64,000 nucleotides of DNA from NCBI RefSeq assembly GCF_001905545.1, contig NZ_LIPD01000012.1:124001-188000 (forward strand), given 5' to 3'. This document shows positions 33,076-40,975 of this stretch, one piece after another. Within the stretch, counting starts at the first letter, position 1. Each line of letters opens with the position of its first letter. This stretch comes from Streptomyces sp. CB02056 (lineage in GTDB: Bacteria > Actinomycetota > Actinomycetes > Streptomycetales > Streptomycetaceae). A model generated the notes under the pieces. That model was given only the letters and a program-made list of their open reading frames with translations. It made no database searches and was not told the DNA's origin. The translations under genes were made by a program, and so were the position numbers.

Positions 33076-34370
33076 GCGAGCGGAGTGTGCGAGCAGGCGA
33101 GCGGGGTGGGCGCACGTCCCCGCGCCCCGGCGCCGTCGTCACCGGCATCGGCCTGGTCTCCCCGCTCGGCCGCGAGCCCGCCGAGGTGTTCGAGGCGCTC
33201 ACCGCCGGCCGCACCGGCCTGCGCGCCGTCCCCGAGGGCCACGCCGCGCACGGCTGGCTGCCCGCCGCCGGGCTCGCCCCCGCCGTGGACGGCCGGGAGG
33301 TGCTGCCGCCGACCGAGACCCGCTGCGTGGACCGCTTCGTGCTGCTCGCCCTGGCCGCCGCCGACGACGCGCTCGCCGACGCCGGACTGGTCGTCGGCCG
33401 GGACGCCGACCCGCACCGCACCGCCGTGGTGCTGGCCACCGGCGGCGGCGGACTGGAGACCTTCGAGCAGCAGTCGCACCGCCGGCTGGAGCGCGGCCGC
33501 CCCGGCGTCAGCCCGTACCTGCTGCCCGGCATGCTCTCCAACATGGCCGCCGCCCGGATCGCCATCAAGCACGGCATCCGGGGCTACAGCTCCGCCGTGG
33601 TGACGGCCTGCGCGGCCGGCGCCCAGGCGATCGCCGAGGGGCTGCGGCTGATCCGGGCCGGGGACGCCGACGTGGTGGTGTGCGGCGGCACCGAGTCCTC
33701 GCTGCACCCGACCATCGCCGCCGCCTTCACCAACGCCCGCGCCCTGGCGCAGGGTTGGGACGACCCCGAGCAGGCCAGCCGGCCCTTCGACGCCCGCCGC
33801 AACGGCTTCGTGCTCGGCGAGGGCAGCGCCGTCCTGGTCCTGGAGCGGGCCGAGCACGCCGAGGCGCGCGGCGCCGCCGGCTACGCGGACGTCCTCGGCT
33901 GGGGCGCCTCCACCGACGCCCACCACCCGACCATGCCCCGCCCGGACGGCACCGGCGCCGCCGACGCGATGCGCGCCGCGCTCGCCAACGCGGGCCTGGC
34001 CCCGGGTGACATCGACTACGTGAACGCCCACGGCACCGGTACCAAGCTCGGCGACGTGGCCGAGACCGCCGCGCTGCGCGCCGTCTTCGGCGCCGAGCCG
34101 CCCGCGGTCAGCTCCACCAAGGGCGCCACCGGCCATCTGCTGGGCGCCGCGGGCGCGTTGGAGGCGGCGGTGACCGCCCTGGCGGTGGCCCGGGGGACGC
34201 TGCCGCCCACCCTCAACCTGACCGACCCCGACCCGGCCTGCGACCTGGACCACGTCCGTGGCGCCGCCCGGACCGTCCCGGTGCGCACCGCGCTGAGCAA
34301 CGCCTTCGCCTTCGGCGGCCACAACCTCAGCCTGATCCTCGGCCCGGCCTCCACCCGGACCGCCCGCTAG
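33072..34370 (+). CDS. FabF-type ketosynthase with complete active site
   Basis: The 432-residue protein has the full Cys-His-His set: Cys180 in VVTACAAGAQ, His320 in VNAHGTGTKLGD, and Lys350 with His355 in SSTKGATGHLLGAAG. It should catalyse decarboxylative condensation of an extender on a carrier. ATG 33072 overlaps the ligase stop. The cluster shows no ketoreductase or dehydratase, so any beta-keto group formed would remain or be processed by an unusual enzyme. Confidence 0.9.
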   Translation: MSERSVRAGERGGRTSPRPGAVVTGIGLVSPLGREPAEVFEALTAGRTGLRAVPEGHAAHGWLPAAGLAPAVDGREVLPPTETRCVDRFVLLALAAADDALADAGLVVGRDADPHRTAVVLATGGGGLETFEQQSHRRLERGRPGVSPYLLPGMLSNMAAARIAIKHGIRGYSSAVVTACAAGAQAIAEGLRLIRAGDADVVVCGGTESSLHPTIAAAFTNARALAQGWDDPEQASRPFDARRNGFVLGEGSAVLVLERAEHAEARGAAGYADVLGWGASTDAHHPTMPRPDGTGAADAMRAALANAGLAPGDIDYVNAHGTGTKLGDVAETAALRAVFGAEPPAVSSTKGATGHLLGAAGALEAAVTALAVARGTLPPTLNLTDPDPACDLDHVRGAARTVPVRTALSNAFAFGGHNLSLILGPASTRTAR

Positions 34371-34417
34371 CGGTACCGCCGACAGCCGCCGCCCGACCGC
34401 GGTCGCCCGCCGCGCAC

Positions 34418-34449
34418 CGCCGCGCGGCGCCGCGCGGCGCCGGCGCGCC
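34418..34449. terminator. GC-only palindromic tract, possible hairpin
   Basis: Repeats of CCGCGCGGCG in this 32-base stretch can fold on themselves. It lies between the ketosynthase stop (34370) and the next start (34490), and may attenuate or end transcription. In DNA this GC-rich it could be fortuitous. Confidence 0.35.
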
Positions 34450-34489
34450 CCGATCATCGATCCACCATCCCTCCCGGGGGGAGATCCCG

Positions 34490-36424
34490 TTGTCCATCCA
34501 GACCATCACCCACGTCGAGTTCCACTGCGCGGACGCCGACAAGACCGCGGCCGGACTCAGCGCCGACCTCGGCTTCACCGCCGACGCCCCGGCCACTGCC
34601 CCGGACGGCTCCCGCACCATCGGGCTGCGCCAGGGCACCATCCGGCTGCGGCTGACCTCCGCCGCCGACCCGGAGCACCCGGTGGCCGAGTACGTCACCC
34701 GGCACGGGGACGGCGTCGCCGTCCTCGCCCTCGGCTGCGCCGACCCGGCGGCCGCACTGGAGCGGGCCGAGCGGCACGGCGCCCGGGTACTCGACCGGGC
34801 CGGCGTCCTGATCGAGGGCTTCGGCGACACCGCCCTGCGCCTGGTCCCGCTGCCGGACGCCGAGGCCACCCCGGAGCCCCGCCTGCTGGACGGCCTCGAC
34901 CACGTCGCGATCTGCCTGCCGGCCGGCACGCTCGCGGAGGCCGTACGGTTCTGCGAGGACGCGCTGGACTTCCGCACGATCTTCGAGGAGTACATCGAGG
35001 TCGGCGAGCAGGCGATGGACTCCAAGGTGGTGCAGAGCGCCTCCGGCGGCGTCACCTTCACCCTGATCGAGCCCGACACCACCCGCCGCCCCGGCCAGAT
35101 CGACGAGTTCCTCGCCGCCCACGGCGGGGCCGGCGTCCAACACCTCGCCTTCAGCACCCGCGACATCGCCGGCGCCGTCCGGACCGCCCGGGAGCGCGGC
35201 GTGGAGTTCCTGACCACGCCGGACGCCTACTTCGACGCCCTGGCCGACCGCTTCGGCGAGACGGCCATCCCGGTGGCGACCCTGCGCGACCTGCACGTCC
35301 TGGTCGACCAGGACCACGGCGGCCAGCTGTTCCAGATCTTCGCCCGCTCGACCCACCCCCGGCGCACCTATTTCCTCGAACTGATCGAACGGCAGGGAGC
35401 GGGCACCTTCGGCACCGCGAACATCAAGGCCCTCTACGAGGCCGTCGAACGGCACGGCCCCGCCGCCGAGGACCGGCCCGCCCCCGCACAGCCGAAGCAG
35501 GCCCGCGCGCTGGCCGCCGCCCCCGGGTTCCGGCTCACCGAGGCCGAGCGCGCCCTGCTGCCCACCCCCGACGAGGTGGCGCACTACCGCGAGCACGGCT
35601 GGTACCTCTCCCGCAGGCTCTTCAGCGACGAGGAGCTGGACACCCTCCAGGCTGCCACCGAGGCGTACTACGCCGGCCACCGGGACCGCGAACTGCCCGT
35701 CCGGCCACCCCGGTTGGCCTCCTGGCGGCCCGAGGACGGGCCGGTCCAGCGGCACAACGACTACGTGCACTACGAGAGCGACGCGATCGGCGCGATCCTG
35801 CGCAAGCCGCTGGTCGGCGCGGTGGCCGCGCTGCTCGCCGGCACCGAGGAGATCCGGGTCTTCCAGTCGACGCTCATCTACAAGCCCCCGGTGCCCGAGG
35901 AGCCCAGCAACCGGGTGCCGTGGCACTTCGACAAGCACTACTGGCAGACCTGTAGCTCCGAGGAGATGCTCACCGCCTTCATCCCGTTCCACGACTGCCG
36001 CGAGGAGAACGGCACCATCACCATGGTCGACGGCAGCCACCGCTGGCGGGAGCTGCCGTCCGGCGAGGACTCCACCCGGCACTTCGCCGACCGCGACGGC
36101 TCCGAGCTGGAGTCCATCCTGGCCGCCAACGCCGCCCACAACGGGCAGCGGGTGCGCAAGGTCCCGATGCTGATCCCGCGCGGCCACCTGTCCTTCCACC
36201 ACTGCCGCACGTACCACGGCAGCGGCCCCAACCTCGCCTCCTTCCCGCGCCGGGCGGTCTCGCTGCACCTCCAGGACGGCGCCAACGAGTACCGCCGGCA
36301 CGACCGGCCGGACGGCGAGCCGGTGGTGTACAACCACGACGTGCTGGTGGGCCGTACGGACGACGGCCGGCCGGACTACGCCGACCCGCGGTTCTGCCCG
36401 ACGGTCTGGCGGGGGCGGCCGTGA
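34490..36424 (+). CDS. hmaS: hydroxymandelate synthase fused to a phytanoyl-CoA-dioxygenase-like domain
   Basis: This 644-residue protein joins two non-heme iron oxygenases. Residues 1-325 are a two-part VOC protein like HmaS, with iron ligands His138, His218 and Glu297, and the HmaS-like stretches VVQSASGGVTFTLIEP and IERQGAGTFGT. HmaS turns 4-hydroxyphenylpyruvate into 4-hydroxymandelate. Residues about 360-605 are a PhyH-type 2-oxoglutarate dioxygenase with HFD (His479, Asp481) and the distal His576 in TYHGSGPN. A 35-residue Ala/Pro-rich linker lies between. TTG 34490 has GGGGGGAG 6 bases before it. The second domain would hydroxylate or desaturate a pathway intermediate. Confidence 0.85.
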   Translation: MSIQTITHVEFHCADADKTAAGLSADLGFTADAPATAPDGSRTIGLRQGTIRLRLTSAADPEHPVAEYVTRHGDGVAVLALGCADPAAALERAERHGARVLDRAGVLIEGFGDTALRLVPLPDAEATPEPRLLDGLDHVAICLPAGTLAEAVRFCEDALDFRTIFEEYIEVGEQAMDSKVVQSASGGVTFTLIEPDTTRRPGQIDEFLAAHGGAGVQHLAFSTRDIAGAVRTARERGVEFLTTPDAYFDALADRFGETAIPVATLRDLHVLVDQDHGGQLFQIFARSTHPRRTYFLELIERQGAGTFGTANIKALYEAVERHGPAAEDRPAPAQPKQARALAAAPGFRLTEAERALLPTPDEVAHYREHGWYLSRRLFSDEELDTLQAATEAYYAGHRDRELPVRPPRLASWRPEDGPVQRHNDYVHYESDAIGAILRKPLVGAVAALLAGTEEIRVFQSTLIYKPPVPEEPSNRVPWHFDKHYWQTCSSEEMLTAFIPFHDCREENGTITMVDGSHRWRELPSGEDSTRHFADRDGSELESILAANAAHNGQRVRKVPMLIPRGHLSFHHCRTYHGSGPNLASFPRRAVSLHLQDGANEYRRHDRPDGEPVVYNHDVLVGRTDDGRPDYADPRFCPTVWRGRP

Positions 36425-37494
36425 CCGCTCCCGCGCACCCGGCCGGCGAGGGCGCCGCACTGCCCGACAGCCCCGCCCCGCTGGACACCCCCGCCGAGCG
36501 CTACCGGATGCTGCGGCTGATCCGCGGCTTCGAGGAGCTGGCGCTCGGCCTGGTGAAGTCCGGCGCGATCCCCGGCGGCATCCACCCGTACATCGGGCAG
36601 GAGGCCGTCGCGGTCGGCGTCTGCTCGGCGCTCGGCCCGGGCGACCGGCTCGCCAGCACCCACCGCGGCCACGGCCACGTGCTCGCCCGGGGCACCGCGC
36701 CGCACCGGCTGCTCGCCGAGCTCCTGGGGCGGGTCGGCGGTTCGAACGGCGGCCGGGGCGGCTCCATGCACGCCGCCGACTTCTCGCTGGGCATCCTCGG
36801 CGCCAACGGCATGGTCGGCGCCGGTGCCCCGATCGCGGTCGGCGCGGCCTGGGCGGCTGTCAACCCCGGACGGACGACGGCCGAAGGGCCGGGGACCGAC
36901 GGCCCGGAGGTCGGCCGGACCCCGGTCGCGGTGGCCTTCTTCGGCGACGGCGCGCTCAACCAGGGCGTCCTGCTGGAGTCGCTCAACCTCGCCGCGATGT
37001 GGCGCCTGCCGGTGCTGTTCGTCTGCGAGGACAACGGCTACGCCACCACCCTGCCCGCCGCCACCGCCGTCGCGGGCAGCGCCACCGGCCGGGCCGCCGC
37101 CTTCGGCATCCCCGCCGAGGAGGTGGACGGCATGGACACCGAGGCCGTCCGCACCGCCGCGCTGCGCGCCGTCGAGCGGGCCCGCGGCGGCCGCGGCCCG
37201 GGCTTCCTGGCCTGCCGCACCTACCGATACGAGGGCCACCACACCATGGAGCGCCGGATGAAGCTGCGCTACCGCTCCCCCGAGGAGGTCGACGCCTGGC
37301 GCGAGCGCGACCCGCTCCCCCGGGCCGCCGCCCTGCTCGACCCGGCGACGGTCGCCGAGCTGGACCGCTCGGTGGCCGAACAGCTCGCCGCCGCCGAGGA
37401 GTTCGCGCTCGCCTCGGAGCACCCGGACCCGGCGGGCGCACTGGACCACCTGTACGCCGACGGGCTGCGGCCCCGGGCGGGGGCGACGCCGTGA
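36421..37494 (+). CDS. TPP-dependent 2-oxoacid dehydrogenase E1 alpha-like subunit
   Basis: The 357-residue protein has the TPP motif AFFGDGALNQGVLLESLN and the conserved THRGHGH and GGSMH segments of pyruvate/branched-chain dehydrogenase E1 alpha proteins. GTG 36421 overlaps the end of the fusion gene (GTGA). E1 enzymes decarboxylate a 2-oxo acid to an enzyme-bound hydroxyalkyl-TPP. A natural substrate here is 4-hydroxybenzoylformate or 4-hydroxyphenylpyruvate. A similar E1 pair (PglB/PglC) acts in phenylglycine formation for pristinamycin. Confidence 0.87.
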   Translation: MTAPAHPAGEGAALPDSPAPLDTPAERYRMLRLIRGFEELALGLVKSGAIPGGIHPYIGQEAVAVGVCSALGPGDRLASTHRGHGHVLARGTAPHRLLAELLGRVGGSNGGRGGSMHAADFSLGILGANGMVGAGAPIAVGAAWAAVNPGRTTAEGPGTDGPEVGRTPVAVAFFGDGALNQGVLLESLNLAAMWRLPVLFVCEDNGYATTLPAATAVAGSATGRAAAFGIPAEEVDGMDTEAVRTAALRAVERARGGRGPGFLACRTYRYEGHHTMERRMKLRYRSPEEVDAWRERDPLPRAAALLDPATVAELDRSVAEQLAAAEEFALASEHPDPAGALDHLYADGLRPRAGATP

Positions 37495-38459
37495 CCAGGC
37501 TCTCGTACACCAAGGCGCTCAACCGGGCGCTGGCCGACGAACTCGCCGCCGATCCGGCGGTCTGCGTCTTCGGCGAGGACATCGGCGCCGGTCTGGCCGG
37601 GCCGACCCTCGGCCTGCTGGACCGCTTCGGGCCGGGCCGGATCGTCGACACCCCGCTCTCCGAGCAGGCCTTCACCTCGATGGCCGTCGGCGCCGCGCTG
37701 GCCGGCCGGCGCCCGGTGCTGGAGTTCCAGATCCCGTCGCTGCTGTTCCTGGTCTTCGAGCAACTCGTCAACCAGGCCCACAAGTTCTCGCTGATGACCG
37801 GCGGCCAGGCCGCCGTCCCGCTGACCTGCCTGGTTCCCGGCTCGGGCTCCCGGGACGGCTGGGCCGGGCAGCACTCCGACCACCCGTACAGCCTGTTCGC
37901 GCACGCCGGGGTGAAGACCGTGGTGCCCGCCACACCGACCGACGCCTACGGGCTGCTGCGCTCGGCGATCCGCGACCCGGACCCGGTCGTGGTGTTCGCG
38001 CCCGCCGCCGCGATGCCGGTGCGCGAGACCGTCACCTGGGACCTCGTCCCCGTCCCGCTCGGCCGGGCCCGGATCCACCGGGCGGGCAGCGACGTCACCG
38101 TGGTCGCCCTCGGGCACCTGGTGCACGACGCCCTCGCGGTGGCCGAGGAACTGGCGCCGGAGGTCTCGGTGGAGGTCCTCGACCCGCGCACGGTGTACCC
38201 CTTCGACTGGCAGGCGCTCGCCGACTCGCTGGAACGCACCGGCCGCCTGGTCGTCCTGGACGACTCCAACCGCAGCTGCGGCTTCGGCGCCGAGGTGCTG
38301 GCCACCGCCGCCGAGGAGATGCGCCTGGTCGCCCCGCCCCGCCGGATCACCCGCCCGGACGGCGCCGTCCTGCCCTTCGCCCCCGCCCTCGACCGCGCCG
38401 TCCAGCCCGGCCGCGAGCAGCTGCGGCACGCGCTGGACCTCGTGCTGAAGCACCGCTGA
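37491..38459 (+). CDS. TPP-dependent 2-oxoacid dehydrogenase E1 beta-like subunit
   Basis: The 322-residue protein has CVFGEDIGAGLAG, DTPLSEQAFTSMAVG and WAGQHSDHPY as in E1 beta subunits, and the C-terminal LDPRTVYPFDW segment. GTG 37491 overlaps the alpha-subunit stop. The pair should form an alpha2-beta2 enzyme. No lipoyl E2 or E3 gene lies in the window, so it must either use housekeeping E2/E3 or pass its acyl group to another acceptor. Confidence 0.87.
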   Translation: MTRLSYTKALNRALADELAADPAVCVFGEDIGAGLAGPTLGLLDRFGPGRIVDTPLSEQAFTSMAVGAALAGRRPVLEFQIPSLLFLVFEQLVNQAHKFSLMTGGQAAVPLTCLVPGSGSRDGWAGQHSDHPYSLFAHAGVKTVVPATPTDAYGLLRSAIRDPDPVVVFAPAAAMPVRETVTWDLVPVPLGRARIHRAGSDVTVVALGHLVHDALAVAEELAPEVSVEVLDPRTVYPFDWQALADSLERTGRLVVLDDSNRSCGFGAEVLATAAEEMRLVAPPRRITRPDGAVLPFAPALDRAVQPGREQLRHALDLVLKHR

Positions 38460-38543
38460 CCGCGCCCCGAAGCGGCGCAGCCCCCGCGTACCTCGCGCAC
38501 CCCGAACACGTCGATCGCCCAACAGCCCGACCAAGGAGCCCCG

Positions 38544-39329
38544 TTGTCCACGAACCGCTACCACTGGGACCGCTCGCACCCCGGCCTGACCAGTCTCCAG
38601 CAGGCCATCGACCCGCTGCGCCGCGAGGTGGTCGAGCACTCGGTGTACCGCTCGCTCACCGGCATCGAGCGGGTCCGCACCTTCCTCGGCAGCCACGTCT
38701 TCGCCGTCTGGGACTTCATGTCGCTGCTCAAGAGCCTCCAGCGCGACCTCACCTGCGTGGACGTGCCGTGGGTCCCGAACGGCCCGACCGCCAGCCGCCG
38801 GCTGATCAACGAGATCGTGCTGGTCGAGGAGAGCGACGAGCTCGGCGAGGGCTACACCAGCCACTTCGAGCTGTACGTCGAGGGCATGCGGCAGGCCGGT
38901 GCCGACCCGCGCCCGATCGAGGAGTTCCTGGCCCTGCTGGGCTCCGGCACCGCCGTGCCGGACGCCCTGAAGAACGCCGGAGTGCCGCAGCCCGCCCTGG
39001 ACTTCACCTCCACCACCTGGTCGATCGTGGAGAACGCGCCGGTGCACTGCCGGGCCGCCGCCTTCGCCTTCGGCCGCGAGGACCTGATCCCGGACATGTT
39101 CACCCAGGTCATCCGGATCGACGACCCCGAGGGCGCGCTCACCGTCTTCAAGGACTACCTGGCCCGTCACATCGAGGTCGACGGCGAGCAGCACACCCCG
39201 ATGGCGATGCAGATGCTGATCGACCTGTGCGGCGACGACCAGGACAAGTGGGACTCCTGCGCCGAGACGGTCCGCACCGCGCTGCGCGCCCGGCTCCAGC
39301 TGTGGACCGCGATCGAGCGGTCCTTCTGA
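38544..39329 (+). CDS. DUF3050 heme-oxygenase-like (HDO-type) protein
   Basis: The 261-residue protein matches DUF3050. Signature pieces are SHVFAVWDFMSLLKSLQRDL, INEIVLVEESDELGEG, SHFELYVEGMRQAGAD and RHIEVDGEQHTPMAMQM. The spaced Glu and His residues fit a di-metal heme-oxygenase-like fold, a group that includes oxygenases making alkenes, N-oxides and C-C cleavages. Few DUF3050 members have known reactions. TTG 38544 has AAGGAG 5 bases before it. It is 84 bases after the E1 beta gene and last in the rightward unit. Confidence 0.75.
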   Translation: MSTNRYHWDRSHPGLTSLQQAIDPLRREVVEHSVYRSLTGIERVRTFLGSHVFAVWDFMSLLKSLQRDLTCVDVPWVPNGPTASRRLINEIVLVEESDELGEGYTSHFELYVEGMRQAGADPRPIEEFLALLGSGTAVPDALKNAGVPQPALDFTSTTWSIVENAPVHCRAAAFAFGREDLIPDMFTQVIRIDDPEGALTVFKDYLARHIEVDGEQHTPMAMQMLIDLCGDDQDKWDSCAETVRTALRARLQLWTAIERSF

Positions 39330-39359
39330 GGCCTGCCGGAGGACGTCCGTCGTCACGGT

Positions 39360-39405
39360 GGAAGGGCGCCCATGGGGAACCGACATCCCCCGTGGGCGCC
39401 CTTCC
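39360..39405. terminator. hairpin terminator between convergent genes
   Basis: Arms 39360-39377 and 39387-39405 pair over about 17 bases with one mismatch, leaving a 9-base loop. It lies 31 bases after the DUF3050 stop and serves the convergent acyltransferase gene too. Confidence 0.8.
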
Positions 39406-39446
39406 GCCGCCGGGGCCTGCCTTCGCACCCGCACCGGCGGGGCGGC

Positions 39447-40796
39447 TCAGAGCACCTTGGGCAGCACCCCGGCCGAGGCGGGCGGCCGGTCCCCGGCCCT
39501 GCGGAACCGGTGCAGCGCCGCCCGGCCCTCCGCCCCGCGCACCCGGGCGGCGAGTCGGGCCGGCAGCACCACGGTGGCCAGCCGGCCCTCGCCCCGGAAC
39601 CCCTCGACCGTCCAACAGACCCAGGGAATCGGGTAGTTGGCCGCCGGACTGAACAGCACGGGCCGCTTCCCCTGGAAGCTCACCGCATAGGCGCCGAAGC
39701 CGCTCCAGTTGGAGAAGCTGAACCGGCGCGCCGCCGGGTCGAAGCCCAGCGGCACGCAGTCGCGCAGCCGGGAGCGGCCGAGGGTGGCCAGGAACCACAG
39801 GTTGGCGCGGAGGTTGAGGTGCGCGGTCGGGAACTCCTCGACCGCCGTGCGCAGTGCGCCCGCGAGCACCGCCGGTCCTTCCTCGGGCCGGTGCGGCAGA
39901 TGGACCTCGCTGAGGAGGTTGCCGAGCAGCGCGGGCGACAGGCCCAGCCAGCGGCGCGCGTTGACCGGCACGGTCAGCATCCGCTCGGCGTCGTCCCCGT
40001 CCAACTCCCGCAGGGTGCTGAGGAGGTGGGCGCAGAGCACATCCCCGGAGGAGAGCCGGCGCCCGGCCGCCAGTCCGAACTCCTCGCGCATCCTGGCCAG
40101 TTCGGCGTCGGTGAAGGCGATCTGGACGATCCGGTTGGCGCGTGGCCCGACCGCCACCTCGCGGGCCAGCAGCTCCGCCTCCGCCGCCGAGGGCAGCCGG
40201 AAGCCGGGCCGGCCGCAGTCCTCGTCCGGGAGCACCTCGGCCAGCAACTCGTCCTGGTCGTCGACGAGTTCGGCCTTCGGCAGCGGTTCGCCCTCGACCG
40301 CCGCGGACCAGGTCCGCAGCAGCAGCATGAAGCTGTGCAGGTCGCCGATCGCATGGTGCCAGGAGCAGCCGAGCACCGTGCCGCCGTCGGCCGTGCGGGT
40401 GAGGCGCACGGTGAGCAGCGGGACGCCGCCGTCACGGGCGGCGGGGGCGTCCAGCGGGGCGACCAGTTCGGCGCCGGCCGCCGTCGCCCGGCCCATCGCC
40501 TCGGCGAGCGTGCCCTCCACGGTGTAGACCTCGAACGGCACGCCGGTGTCGTCGCAGACCGCCTCCAGGACGCCCTCGACGGTGCGCAGCCTTCCGGCGA
40601 AGACCGGCACCCGCTCCAGCGCCCGGGCCAGGCCGGCGGCGAGCCGGTCGTCGTCCAGCGGGTGCTCGAAGCAGAGCACGACCGAGACGGCGAGGTCGGC
40701 GAGCATGGTGTCCATCAGCCCGCAGCGCAGCACCCGGCCGGTGGCGTGCCCGGCCCGGACGGTCCGGGATCTTCGCAACTGCGGCCAGATGCTCAT
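39447..40796 (-). CDS. BAHD-like acyltransferase
   Basis: The 449-residue protein has the catalytic SWHHAIGDLHSF (His148 and Asp152 of HxxxD) and a second motif FSNWSGFGAYAVSF. The latter corresponds to the structural loop of BAHD and trichothecene-acetyltransferase-like enzymes. These transfer an acyl group from CoA to a hydroxyl or amine. ATG 40796 precedes the conserved part; an upstream in-frame GTG is possible. It closes the cluster on the right, reading leftward, with a DasR-like site about 104 bases upstream. Confidence 0.75.
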   Translation of the reverse strand: MSIWPQLRRSRTVRAGHATGRVLRCGLMDTMLADLAVSVVLCFEHPLDDDRLAAGLARALERVPVFAGRLRTVEGVLEAVCDDTGVPFEVYTVEGTLAEAMGRATAAGAELVAPLDAPAARDGGVPLLTVRLTRTADGGTVLGCSWHHAIGDLHSFMLLLRTWSAAVEGEPLPKAELVDDQDELLAEVLPDEDCGRPGFRLPSAAEAELLAREVAVGPRANRIVQIAFTDAELARMREEFGLAAGRRLSSGDVLCAHLLSTLRELDGDDAERMLTVPVNARRWLGLSPALLGNLLSEVHLPHRPEEGPAVLAGALRTAVEEFPTAHLNLRANLWFLATLGRSRLRDCVPLGFDPAARRFSFSNWSGFGAYAVSFQGKRPVLFSPAANYPIPWVCWTVEGFRGEGRLATVVLPARLAARVRGAEGRAALHRFRRAGDRPPASAGVLPKVL

Positions 40797-40899
40797 GGGT
40801 TCCGTTCCGAAGCACTCGACGACTCCCGGTGACGCGCGGGCGCGTTCCGGCGGCGCGCGATCCGCGGGCACGCCGAACGATAGTGGCGCGCGGAGGCAG

Positions 40900-40911
40900 T
40901 GGTCCAGTCCA
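40900..40911. promoter_or_regulatory. DasR-like (dre) site D
   Basis: TGGTCCAGTCCA has two differences from TGGTCTAGACCA. It is in the 179-base divergent region between the acyltransferase and the FHA-ABC gene. Confidence 0.4.
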
Positions 40912-40962
40912 ATCCCGCACTCCGGCAGGGCTCTTCGGCCGGTGCGGCGACAGCGACGGCGA

Positions 40963-40968
40963 TAGAAT
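40963..40968 (+). promoter_or_regulatory. -10 element of a probably leaderless promoter
   Basis: TAGAAT ends 7 bases before ATG 40976. In actinobacteria a TANNNT element at this spacing usually marks a leaderless transcript. No ribosome site is seen before that ATG. Confidence 0.55.
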
Positions 40969-40975
40969 GCGCAGC

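Noticed and set aside
29432..34370. Standard type II polyketide minimal set (KS, CLF, ACP)
   Set aside because: The second KS-like protein keeps its Cys and has His changed to Asn, and no ketoreductase, aromatase or cyclase is present.
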